From contig CAJWIT010000009.1 of the NCBI GenBank assembly GCA_913041945.1, positions 1 to 51,160 of the forward strand: 51,160 nucleotides of DNA, in the 5' to 3' direction. This stretch comes from an uncultured Fidelibacterota bacterium. Lineage in GTDB: Bacteria > Fidelibacterota > Marinisomatia > Marinisomatales > UBA8229. The notes beneath the pieces are model-generated. The model was not told where the DNA came from and searched no databases. It saw only the letters and a program-made list of their open reading frames with translations. Of this stretch, positions 42,519-51,160 are shown one piece after another. Made by a program: the position numbers and the translations under genes. Each line of letters starts with the position of its first letter. Position 1 is the first letter of the stretch.

Positions 42519-42632
42519 ATGAAAGTTCGTCCTTCAGTAAAGAAAATGTGTCCCAAGTGCAAAATAATCAGGCGTAAGGGTGTTGTGTTTGTTATTTGTG
42601 AAAACCCGAAACATAAACAGAGACAAGGGTAG
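42519..42632 (+). CDS. rpmJ: 50S ribosomal protein L36, zinc (C+) type; the track shows only a longer, wrongly extended ORF
   Basis: Own translation: [37 protein letters not shown]. Confidence 0.97.
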   Translation: MKVRPSVKKMCPKCKIIRRKGVVFVICENPKHKQRQG

Positions 42633-42641
42633 GAGTTCATA

Positions 42642-43031
42642 ATGGCACGTATTGCTGGCATAGATATTCCGCGGAATAAAAAGGTTTCTTATTCATTGAG
42701 ATATATTTTCGGAATAGGATTAACCCAGGCAAAAAACATATGTGATAAAGCAGGTGTAGATCAGAATATCATTGTTCAGAATTTATCTGAAGATCAAGTG
42801 GTTTCCATTCGAACAGCCATGACTGATTTACAGGTTACAGTAGAAGGTGAACTTCGATCAGAAGTTGCTATGAATATCAAGCGTCTAAAGGATGTTGGAA
42901 GTTATCGTGGTTTACGGCATCGTAAGGGTCTGCCTGTGAATGGCCAAAGAACGAAAACGAATGCACGTACAAGAAAAGGGAAAAAACGAACTGTAGGTAT
43001 GGGCAAGCAAGTTGTAGGAAAGAAAGGATAA
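42642..43031 (+). CDS. rpsM: 30S ribosomal protein S13
   Basis: [65 protein letters not shown]. Confidence 0.98.
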   Translation: MARIAGIDIPRNKKVSYSLRYIFGIGLTQAKNICDKAGVDQNIIVQNLSEDQVVSIRTAMTDLQVTVEGELRSEVAMNIKRLKDVGSYRGLRHRKGLPVNGQRTKTNARTRKGKKRTVGMGKQVVGKKG

Positions 43032-43035
43032 TTAA

Positions 43036-43434
43036 TTGGCTCAACAATCAGAACCAAGAAAAAGAAAAAAGAAGAAAAAAGGGAGTATTGAACCGGAGGG
43101 CATTGCTCATATTAAAGCGACGTTTAATAACACTCATATTACTATGACGGATAAATCAGGGAATGTTATTACTTGGGCGACAACTGGAACCTGCGGATTT
43201 AAAGGATCAAGGAAAAGCACGGCTTATGCGGCAACTATGGCAGCAGAAAAAGTGGGAAAAGAAGCCTTAGATCTTGGATTGATAAAAGTTGAGGTGCGGG
43301 TAAAAGGACCAGGCTCAGGCCGTGAATCGGCTATACGTGCCCTGGCAGTAGCCGGCCTCCAAGTTACTTCAATTATGGATGTAACACCACTTCCCCACAA
43401 TGGGTGTCGTCCACCAAAAAGAAGGCGGGTATAA
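43036..43434 (+). CDS. rpsK: 30S ribosomal protein S11 (TTG start)
   Basis: [43 protein letters not shown]. Confidence 0.98.
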   Translation: MAQQSEPRKRKKKKKGSIEPEGIAHIKATFNNTHITMTDKSGNVITWATTGTCGFKGSRKSTAYAATMAAEKVGKEALDLGLIKVEVRVKGPGSGRESAIRALAVAGLQVTSIMDVTPLPHNGCRPPKRRRV

Positions 43435-43455
43435 AACAATTGAGAGATAAAAAGA

Positions 43456-44073
43456 ATGGCTAAACCAAGTCGAATAAGAGGAAAGCTGGTTCGTAAATTT
43501 GGGGTGAATGTATTTGGAAATCCCAAATATGATAGATTGCTGAATCGAAAACCATATGCTCCAGGGCAACATGGACAGACAAGACGACGAAGATTGTCAA
43601 ATTATGGAGTTCAGCTTCAGGAAAAGCAAAAGATTAAATTTATGTATGGGCTTCTTGAAAAACAGTTCAGAAATTATTTTACAAAAGCTGAAAAGATGTC
43701 TGGTGAAACAGGTACAAATCTATTGCAGATACTTGAAAGTCGTCTTGATAATATCGTTTATCGGATTAGTTTTGCCCCTACACGTCCAGCCGCTAGGCAA
43801 TTAGTTAATCATGGCCATTTTCTTGTAAATGATAAACGAGTCAATATTCCATCTTATATTTTGAAATCAGGGGATAAAATTCAGGTTAGAGAAAAAAGTA
43901 AGAAAATGGATTTAATTCTTGATTCAATGAAACGAATAAAGGGGGATATTGATCTGCCATGGTTGGAACTTGATAAGGGCAAGATGCAAGGATCCTTTCT
44001 TGGGATGCCTGAACGTGATCAGATAGATCAAACAATTAAAGAACAACTCGTTGTTGAACTTTATTCCAAATAA
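43456..44073 (+). CDS. rpsD: 30S ribosomal protein S4
   Basis: RKPYAPGQHGQTRRRRLSNYGVQLQEKQKIKFMYG, ESRLDNIVYRISFAPTRPAARQLVNHGHFLVNDKRVNIPSY. Confidence 0.98.
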   Translation: MAKPSRIRGKLVRKFGVNVFGNPKYDRLLNRKPYAPGQHGQTRRRRLSNYGVQLQEKQKIKFMYGLLEKQFRNYFTKAEKMSGETGTNLLQILESRLDNIVYRISFAPTRPAARQLVNHGHFLVNDKRVNIPSYILKSGDKIQVREKSKKMDLILDSMKRIKGDIDLPWLELDKGKMQGSFLGMPERDQIDQTIKEQLVVELYSK

Positions 44074-44098
44074 TATTTAATTAAAGGATCAATATTGA

Positions 44099-45070
44099 AT
44101 GGCTAATGAATTAAAATTAACCTTGAAGGTTGTTGATAAACAGATAACAGATACACATGGAATATTTTCGATCCAACCATTGGATAGAGGATTTGGTATT
44201 ACCCTTGGAAATGCTCTCAGGCGTGTATTACTCACAAGCATACCCGGCGCAGCTATTACGAATGTAAAAATCGATGGGATATTGCATGAATTCTCTACAA
44301 TTAAGGGAATAAAAGATGATGTTGCTGATATACTAATGAATTTAAAAAGCGTTCGATTTAAACTTTTAGATAATCAACCTGATAAAATTCATATCAAATT
44401 GAAGGGGAAACATGTTTTCTCTGCTAAAGATATCCAAGCAGCAAGTGATCAATATGAAATCTTGAATCCAGACCATTATATAACTGAATTGAATGGTCAA
44501 GGAGAACTGGATATAGAATTATGGATTGGCGTAGGGAAAGGATATGTTACGAGTGAAGAGAATGAATATCCGAATTCTACAATCGGAATGATATCATTGG
44601 ATAGTATTTTTAATCCGGTTATAAAAGTCACATTTAATACCACCCCTTTACCCGGTGCTAAAGAAGATCGTGAGAAATTAACAATTGAAGTTCATACAGA
44701 TGGATCTATTTCTCCCAAGGATGCTATTAGTCATTCAGCACATGTGATCAATGAACATGTTAAGTATGTAGAAGCAATAAGTAAGCCGGAAATTCTGGAA
44801 GTAATGGACCAGGTCAGCGAGGAACTTGTTGCTTTACAGAAACTCCTTAATTCTACTATTGATGAGATGGAACTTTCAGTACGAAGTTATAATTGTCTCC
44901 AGGCAGCAGGAATTGAGTATATTTATGAATTGGTTTCCAAAGAAGAGAATGAGATGTTGAAATACAAGAATTTTGGTCGGAAATCTCTCACGGAATTAAT
45001 TGAAAAACTGGGTGAGATGGGTTTGTCATTTGGTATGGATGTTAGTGAGCATACAAAGGAAGTGAAATAG
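44099..45070 (+). CDS. rpoA: DNA-directed RNA polymerase subunit alpha
   Basis: [29 protein letters not shown]-terminal domain [29 protein letters not shown]. Confidence 0.98.
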   Translation: MANELKLTLKVVDKQITDTHGIFSIQPLDRGFGITLGNALRRVLLTSIPGAAITNVKIDGILHEFSTIKGIKDDVADILMNLKSVRFKLLDNQPDKIHIKLKGKHVFSAKDIQAASDQYEILNPDHYITELNGQGELDIELWIGVGKGYVTSEENEYPNSTIGMISLDSIFNPVIKVTFNTTPLPGAKEDREKLTIEVHTDGSISPKDAISHSAHVINEHVKYVEAISKPEILEVMDQVSEELVALQKLLNSTIDEMELSVRSYNCLQAAGIEYIYELVSKEENEMLKYKNFGRKSLTELIEKLGEMGLSFGMDVSEHTKEVK

Positions 45071-45080
45071 TCACAATTCC

Positions 45081-45521
45081 ATGAGACATTTAAATTCAAA
45101 AAAGAAACTTGGATTAACGTCCAGGAATCACCGAAAAGCCATGCTGAGCAACATGGTAGCATCTTTTATCAAACATAAAAAAATAAAAACAACTCACACA
45201 CGGGCCAAAGAGTTACGAAGATTTATTGAGCCACTGATTACTTTTGCCAAGCAAGGTGATCTTCATTCACGTCGTCAGGTATTGAAAAAAATTAAACACA
45301 AAGAAGTTGTGCAAACACTGTTTAATGAAATTGCTCCAATGTGTGCAAAACGGCCTGGAGGCTACACAAGGATCACTAAACTTGGGTTCAGAGATAATGA
45401 TAGAGCATCTGTTTCCTTGATAGAATTTGTTGATTATGTTGAAAGCATTGATTCAAAAGGGACATCGAAAGAAAAAAAAGGAAGGAAGTCAAAAAAGGAA
45501 AACGCTGAAGTTAGTAAGTAG
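45081..45521 (+). CDS. rplQ: 50S ribosomal protein L17 with Lys/Ser-rich C-terminal tail
   Basis: [54 protein letters not shown]. Confidence 0.97.
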   Translation: MRHLNSKKKLGLTSRNHRKAMLSNMVASFIKHKKIKTTHTRAKELRRFIEPLITFAKQGDLHSRRQVLKKIKHKEVVQTLFNEIAPMCAKRPGGYTRITKLGFRDNDRASVSLIEFVDYVESIDSKGTSKEKKGRKSKKENAEVSK

Positions 45522-45542
45522 TGAAAGAATTGAGTTGATTAT

Positions 45543-46718
45543 TTGAAATTATTTCTACACAATTTCCACAGGGCGACATTATTTGTTGCCCTTCTTTTTT
45601 TCCTCTTTACCGAATATGTGAGGGGACGGGAGTTTGATCACCAGTGTCTTTGGGTAGTACGAAACACGATTACATCATCTGATAAAATTGATAAAATGTT
45701 GGATTTTGCTTTGGAAAATAATTTTAATCATTTGATGATTCAAGTCCGGGGGCGAGGGGAGGCATTTTACAATTCTGAGTTTGTTCCCCGTAGTTCAGTT
45801 CTTTTCAATGATTTATTTGATCCACTTGAATATGTTTTGAAAAAAGCCCATCAGAATAATATTCAAGTTCATGCTTGGGTGAATATGTATATACTCTGGT
45901 CTTCGGTTGAACCACCTGAAGCAGAAAATCATTTATATTATATTCATCCGGATTGGATTGATCAAAAAGGAAATAATGAAGGAAAGTTTAATCAGAATAA
46001 AAACACATTAGAAACATCTAATGATGGTGAGGGATATTATCTTGCACCTAACCATCAGGCTGTGGCTCCATATCTGCTTAATGTACTTAGGGAAATCGTT
46101 GAAAAATATGAGGTTGATGGACTTCATTTGGATTACATCCGTTACAAGGATTATGAATTTGGAGGGAATGAATTTGCTCTTAATAGTTACCGAATACAAT
46201 CTGGAGATGATGCACCAATTTTCTTATCCGCAGAAAGTACTGTGGAAGAAAAGGGTAAGCAATCTGCTTCTCGGTCCTTAAAATGGAATAATTACAGGCG
46301 AAACTCCGTAACAGAATTAGTAAAAAAGGCAAAGGAAATGACAATGACTGTTCGCCCAGATTGTATTCTGTCAGCAGCGGTAAAACCGAATCTATATATT
46401 GCACGGGATCGCTTCTTGCAAGAATGGGATGTGTGGTTAGCTTCTGGATATCTAGATTGGGTAATCCCCATGAATTATACTTCTTCGTTTCGGAATTTTG
46501 CCGCAAATATTGATTTGATTTATGAAAATTTTCCCCCTAAATATCGGGAGAGAATAATCATGGGGATTTCAACCTACAATCAATCATCATCGGAAGCATT
46601 GAACAAGATTAATTATTCTAAATTAAAACAATTTCCGGGAGTTTCAATATTTTCATATAATGTACTGGAAGAGAATCCTGATTATTATGCGCCAATTAGA
46701 CAAGCATTAGTTAAATAG
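45543..46718 (+). CDS. Secreted glycoside-hydrolase-like (DUF187/GHL10, YddW-like) protein (TTG start)
   Basis: Signal peptide; WVVRNTITSSDKIDKMLDFALENNFNHLMIQVRGRGEAFYNSEFVPRS, HAWVNMY, EVDGLHLDYIRY, DWVIPMNYT. Confidence 0.85.
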   Translation: MKLFLHNFHRATLFVALLFFLFTEYVRGREFDHQCLWVVRNTITSSDKIDKMLDFALENNFNHLMIQVRGRGEAFYNSEFVPRSSVLFNDLFDPLEYVLKKAHQNNIQVHAWVNMYILWSSVEPPEAENHLYYIHPDWIDQKGNNEGKFNQNKNTLETSNDGEGYYLAPNHQAVAPYLLNVLREIVEKYEVDGLHLDYIRYKDYEFGGNEFALNSYRIQSGDDAPIFLSAESTVEEKGKQSASRSLKWNNYRRNSVTELVKKAKEMTMTVRPDCILSAAVKPNLYIARDRFLQEWDVWLASGYLDWVIPMNYTSSFRNFAANIDLIYENFPPKYRERIIMGISTYNQSSSEALNKINYSKLKQFPGVSIFSYNVLEENPDYYAPIRQALVK

Positions 46719-46730
46719 GTTCTTGGGGGA

Positions 46731-48416
46731 ATGAACCCGGTTCAAGAAGTTGAGAAAAAACCTATGGTAAATCGAATCATCCATGCACCCAAAGGAGAAA
46801 AGCTGTCGTGTAAAAACTGGCAGATTGAGGCACCTTATCGGATGATTCAAAATAATCTAGACCCAAATGTAGCGGAAAATCCAGATGAATTGGTTGTCTA
46901 CGGAGGAAAAGGAAAAGCTGCCCGCAACTGGGAATGCTATGAGTCAATATTGTCGACTCTAAAACGTCTTGAACCTGATGAAACTCTTTTAGTACAGTCT
47001 GGCAAACCGGTAGGGGTACTTAAAACTCACGCTCACTCACCCCGGGTACTCATTGCAAATTCAAATCTTGTACCAAATTGGGCAAATTGGGAGCATTTTA
47101 ATGAGCTGGATAAACAGGGTCTCATGATGTATGGACAAATGACAGCCGGTTCATGGATTTACATTGGTACTCAGGGAATTTTACAGGGAACCTACGAAAC
47201 CTTTGCCGCTGCTGCGAAACAGCATTATGGAAGTGACCTGACCGGAAAGTTTATTTTGACTGCAGGATTAGGTGGAATGGGTGGTGCCCAGCCCCTTGCA
47301 GTGACAATGAACAACGGAGTGTGTATTGCAGTGGAGGTGGATTCCCATCGGATGGAGAGAAGGTTGGAAACAAAATACTTAGATTTGGCAACTGAATCCT
47401 TGGATGAAGCGTTAAACCTTGCAAGGAATGCTGTATTATCCGGCAGGCCTTTGTCTATAGGATTGTTGGGTAATGCTGCGGATATTGTACCAAAGATCGT
47501 TGAAATGGAAATTATTCCGGATATCGTAACAGATCAGACATCTGCACATGACGAACTGGATGGGTATATTCCAAACAGAATGACTTTTCAGGAAGCATTA
47601 GATTTACGTAAATCTGATCCTGATACATATATACAGGAAAGTTTTCGTGCCATCTCAGAACATGTACGAGGTATCCTGCAACTGAAAAATATGGGTTCAG
47701 TTGCTTTTGATTATGGTAATAACCTACGGGGGCAAGCGAAAAAAGCTGGTGTGGAAAACGCATTTGATTATCCAGGTTTTGTTCCGGCTTATGTGCGGCC
47801 GCTATTTTGTGAGGGAAAAGGACCTTTCCGTTGGGTAGCTCTTTCCGGTGACCCCGAGGATATTTTCAAAACTGATGAGAAAGTGATGGAACTCTTTTCA
47901 GAAAATGAACCGTTGGTTCGGTGGATAAAGTTGGCTCAGGACAAAATACAATTTCAAGGCTTGCCAGCGAGGATATGCTGGTTAGGGTATGGAGATCGTG
48001 CCAAGCTTGGTATTGCATTTAATAAAATGGTTGCTGCGGGGGAATTAAAAGCCCCGATTGTTATTGGCCGGGATCACCTTGATACGGGATCGGTAGCATC
48101 CCCATACCGTGAGACTGAAGCTATGAAAGATGGAACGGATGCAGTTGCAGATTGGCCACTTTTGAATGCCTTAGTTAATACTGCCAGCGGAGCAACCTGG
48201 GTATCCATCCATCACGGTGGTGGTGTCGGCATGGGTATGGCAATTCATGCTGGTCAAGTTATTGTAGCAGACGGGACACCGGAAATGGAAAAATGTCTTG
48301 AAAGAGTACTCACAAATGATCCAGGAATGGGAATCCTTCGTCACGCAGATGCTGGGTATGAGGATGCGGTTAAGAATGCAAAAAAATGGGGTGTAGATAT
48401 TCCCTTGATGAGCTAA
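46731..48416 (+). CDS. hutU: Urocanate hydratase
   Basis: [68 protein letters not shown]. Confidence 0.98.
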   Translation: MNPVQEVEKKPMVNRIIHAPKGEKLSCKNWQIEAPYRMIQNNLDPNVAENPDELVVYGGKGKAARNWECYESILSTLKRLEPDETLLVQSGKPVGVLKTHAHSPRVLIANSNLVPNWANWEHFNELDKQGLMMYGQMTAGSWIYIGTQGILQGTYETFAAAAKQHYGSDLTGKFILTAGLGGMGGAQPLAVTMNNGVCIAVEVDSHRMERRLETKYLDLATESLDEALNLARNAVLSGRPLSIGLLGNAADIVPKIVEMEIIPDIVTDQTSAHDELDGYIPNRMTFQEALDLRKSDPDTYIQESFRAISEHVRGILQLKNMGSVAFDYGNNLRGQAKKAGVENAFDYPGFVPAYVRPLFCEGKGPFRWVALSGDPEDIFKTDEKVMELFSENEPLVRWIKLAQDKIQFQGLPARICWLGYGDRAKLGIAFNKMVAAGELKAPIVIGRDHLDTGSVASPYRETEAMKDGTDAVADWPLLNALVNTASGATWVSIHHGGGVGMGMAIHAGQVIVADGTPEMEKCLERVLTNDPGMGILRHADAGYEDAVKNAKKWGVDIPLMS

Positions 48417-49609
48417 TGTTAAAACTAACCAATATCTCACAATTGGTATCCTATCAATCGGCATCTGACACTATACAAACTATGTCGAATATAGAAATTT
48501 TGATAGAAGAGGAAACAATTCAAGAGATTGGACCGACCGTAAATAATGCAGATGAAATTGTTGATTGTTCTGGACGACTGGTTACCCCCGGGTTTGTTGA
48601 CCCTCACACCCATCCGGTTTTTTACAAGGGACGGGAGGAAGAATACACCATGCGTCTTGCTGGTGCGTCTTATCAGGAAATAGCGGAAAATGGCGGCGGA
48701 ATACTTTCAAGTATAAAAGATGTTCGAAATGCATCTGAGGATGAGCTGGTAGAGCGGGTTAAAAAACGAATGACAAGGTTTTTAAAACTTGGCACCACCA
48801 CTGTTGAGGCTAAGAGTGGCTATGGTCTGGATACAGAATCGGAATTAAAATCTTTAAGAGTTCTCAATCGGGTAAATCGTGATCATCTAATAGACATCAT
48901 CCCGACTTTTCTTGGTGCTCATGCATTTCCACCTGAATTTTCTGATGACCCGGATGGATATGTAGATCTACTGTGTGATGAGATGATTCCTGCGGTGGGA
49001 GAGCAGGGCATTGCTCAATATTGTGACGTATTCTGTGAAAAGGGCTATTTTTCAGTAGAACAATCGCGGCGTATACTGGAGACAGGTAAAACCTATGGAT
49101 TGATCCCTCGTCTCCACGCTGATGAGTTTGAAAATTCCGGTGCTGCGGAACTGGCAGCCGAAGTAGGAGCGGTATCTGCAGATCATCTGATGGCAGTAAG
49201 TAATGCCGGGATCAGTGCTCTTAAAAATGGTGCTGTCACAGCAACACTCCTTCCAGGGACAACATTCTTTTTAGGAAAGCAATCTTATGCCCCTGCGGAA
49301 AAACTGACAGAAGCTGGTATCTCTATTGCGCTGGCAACGGATTTCAATCCAGGCAGCAGTCACTTACAGTCTATACCATTTATCATCTCACTTGCTTGTT
49401 CGTATCTCAAATTGAGTGTGGAGGAAGCGTTCCGGGCGGCAACATGGCAATCAGCAATAACCCTTAATGTACACGATAAAGTTGGGAGCTTGGAAGTTGG
49501 AAAAAATGCTGACCTGGTAATTTGGGATTTGGAAAGATTGATTGAAATTCCTTATTTTGCGTCGGATGTTCCCATATATAAAGTTATAAAATCGGGACGT
49601 TGTTTCTGA
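48416..49609 (+). CDS. hutI: Imidazolonepropionase
   Basis: Start refined to ATG 48416 (TAATG overlap with hutU); PGFVDPHTHPVFYKGREEEYTMRLAGASYQEIAENGGGILSSI. Confidence 0.97.
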   Translation: MLKLTNISQLVSYQSASDTIQTMSNIEILIEEETIQEIGPTVNNADEIVDCSGRLVTPGFVDPHTHPVFYKGREEEYTMRLAGASYQEIAENGGGILSSIKDVRNASEDELVERVKKRMTRFLKLGTTTVEAKSGYGLDTESELKSLRVLNRVNRDHLIDIIPTFLGAHAFPPEFSDDPDGYVDLLCDEMIPAVGEQGIAQYCDVFCEKGYFSVEQSRRILETGKTYGLIPRLHADEFENSGAAELAAEVGAVSADHLMAVSNAGISALKNGAVTATLLPGTTFFLGKQSYAPAEKLTEAGISIALATDFNPGSSHLQSIPFIISLACSYLKLSVEEAFRAATWQSAITLNVHDKVGSLEVGKNADLVIWDLERLIEIPYFASDVPIYKVIKSGRCF

Positions 49610-49645
49610 TTTAATTAAATGCCATATTAATAGGAGTACGACATT

Positions 49646-50083
49646 TTGAAAATGCTCAGGTTGTTAATTATACTGGTTTTTGGAATCCACTTTTTGTTTG
49701 GGAATTATGCCTTTTATAGTAAGGTAAGGAACACCTGTTCTTCTTATCGTTTGGTGGTTGAACAGAAGGATATGCGACTTGCAGATGAAGGATTTACCTT
49801 AACTATGAACAGTAAACGGAATAACTTTGAGAGGGTTATGCTCATTGGATTTGCCTCAGTTGGCAAAGCAATGGAACATCAGCGGTATTTGCAGGGGACA
49901 GGCAAGATTGAACAAGCCCTGATTCCTGCTAGTGTAACTATCATTGTTAATGTTCCTGTGACTCGCGATAATTTGATTGTTTCCGCATCAGCATCTACAG
50001 AGCTCATTGAGAAACTAACTGCCGGAATTATTGAAACATCACAATTCATGCAAGAGATTAAAGATTCAATACAAACACTATAA
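49646..50083 (+). CDS. Small exported protein of unknown function (TTG start with TAGGAGT SD)
   Basis: 145 aa, N-terminal hydrophobic signal segment LRLLIILVFGIHFLFGNYAFYSK; no family recognised. Confidence 0.7.
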   Translation: MKMLRLLIILVFGIHFLFGNYAFYSKVRNTCSSYRLVVEQKDMRLADEGFTLTMNSKRNNFERVMLIGFASVGKAMEHQRYLQGTGKIEQALIPASVTIIVNVPVTRDNLIVSASASTELIEKLTAGIIETSQFMQEIKDSIQTL

Positions 50084-50092
50084 GGAGGAAGA

Positions 50093-50329
50093 ATGTTAGA
50101 TCCAACATCATGGTCAGGATTATTCACAGAATATGCAAGAGCACTAGGCTGGTCGATAGTAGCTGCTGTCGGTTTTGCTTTTGGAATTGGAATTGCTTTA
50201 AAAGTTTTTGATTGGCTATCAACAGATATAGACGAGTGGGAAGAAATCAAAAAAGGGAATATGGGTGTCGCACTAATATTTATTTCCTTGATTGTTATGG
50301 TTGGTCTCCTTGTCTACAAAGTAATATAA
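50093..50329 (+). CDS. DUF350-like small two-TM membrane protein
   Basis: 78 aa: GWSIVAAVGFAFGIGIALKVFDWLSTDIDEWEEIKKGNMGVALIFISLIVMVGLLVYKVI; GAAGAA/GGAGG SD upstream. Confidence 0.72.
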   Translation: MLDPTSWSGLFTEYARALGWSIVAAVGFAFGIGIALKVFDWLSTDIDEWEEIKKGNMGVALIFISLIVMVGLLVYKVI

Positions 50330-50389
50330 GAATTTCATATCTCAATTCGGTTTTATTCAACATTTTACTCTACGCCAAGTTCTGTCTGA

Positions 50390-51160
50390 ATGAGCAGAAA
50401 AAAGGTAGATTCAAAAGAAGTTGGATTAGAACTAGGCCTTGTCCTTGGTCGGTATTTTCTTAAAACTGATGATCTTCATTATGGATATTGGCCTGAAGAT
50501 TTGGAAGTTGATGTTGTAAATTTTCCAAAAGCACAGAAAAATTATTCAGATTTTATTTTTTCTCATATTCCTGAAGGCACTCAGAAAATTTTGGATGTTG
50601 GAAGTGGCTCCGGTAATTTTGCGAAAAGATTAATTGATAATAAATTCTCGGTAGATTGTGTCTCTCCAAGCAAATATCTTACGAATCAAATTCATGATAA
50701 ATTAGGAGATTCTGTTGAAGTATTTCCTTGTATTTACGAAGATGTCAAAACAGAAAAACACTATGATTTGGCTCTTTTCAGCGAAAGTTTTCAGTATATC
50801 AATATTCAAGAAGCTCTAGAAAAATCTTTAGAATTACTGAGCGAAAATGGTTACCTCTTAATCTGTGATTTTTTTAGAACAGATGCAAAAGGAAGAAGCC
50901 CACTGGGTGGAGGACATAGCCTCTCAAATTTTCAAGAAATATTATCTCAATTTTCTTTTGAGGAAATTGAAAATATTGATATCACAAAAGAAACAGCCCC
51001 CACTATTCAGATTCTTGATGATTTTCTTAGTGAGGTCGGATTTCCATTTAGAGATATGATAAGCAGATATTTTCAGAGCAACTATCCTGGGTTTTCAAAA
51101 TTACTGAACTGGAAATTTAAGGAAAGGTTCGAGAAAATTAACCGGGTCTATTTTTCGGGG
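50390..51160 (+). CDS. Class I SAM-dependent methyltransferase, 3'-truncated by the window end (absent from the ORF track)
   Basis: Open frame from ATG 50390 to 51160 (257 codons): MSRKKVDSKEVGLELGLVLGRYFLKTDDLHYGYWPEDLEVD...KILDVGSGSGNFAKRLIDNKFSVDCVSPS (motif I). Confidence 0.85.
   Translation, partial: MSRKKVDSKEVGLELGLVLGRYFLKTDDLHYGYWPEDLEVDVVNFPKAQKNYSDFIFSHIPEGTQKILDVGSGSGNFAKRLIDNKFSVDCVSPSKYLTNQIHDKLGDSVEVFPCIYEDVKTEKHYDLALFSESFQYINIQEALEKSLELLSENGYLLICDFFRTDAKGRSPLGGGHSLSNFQEILSQFSFEEIENIDITKETAPTIQILDDFLSEVGFPFRDMISRYFQSNYPGFSKLLNWKFKERFEKINRVYFSG

Noticed and set aside
42402-42632. 76-aa ORF in the track spanning infA and rpmJ
   Set aside because: Only the last 37 codons (from 42519) are real; the N-terminal part is out-of-frame infA sequence.

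Overview
The window is AT-rich and bacterial. Every supportable gene lies on the + strand. It has three parts. (1) ~0-13.9 kb, housekeeping: yebC-ruvC-ruvA, a DUF1015/serA/serC/gcvT serine-glycine cluster, ftsK-lolA-like, then envelope genes (UPF0104-type membrane protein, HAD phosphatase, ddl), a second NusG-type protein and cysS. (2) ~14.2-45.5 kb, one uninterrupted transcription/translation supercluster: tRNA-Thr/Tyr/Gly/Thr - tuf - rpmG - tRNA-Trp - secE - nusG - rplKAJL - rpoBC - rpsLG - fusA - tuf - S10/spc/alpha genes - rpoA - rplQ. (3) ~45.5-51.2 kb: a secreted glycosidase-like protein, hutU-hutI, two small unknown membrane/secreted proteins and a methyltransferase cut by the window edge. 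I see no CRISPR, phage, transposon or defence system, and no convincing wholly new multi-gene system. The observations most worth a second look are: DUF1015 with a DGHHR motif beside serA-serC; a NusG paralogue overlapping cysS; two apparently identical tuf genes with codon usage unlike their neighbours; lack of intergenic room for the classical ribosomal-protein autoregulatory leaders; an obligatory ~45-aa N-terminal extension on L5; and a perfect 14-bp palindrome in the tRNA operon spacer. A Marinimicrobia/SAR406- or FCB-like origin is only an impression and needs a phylogeny.
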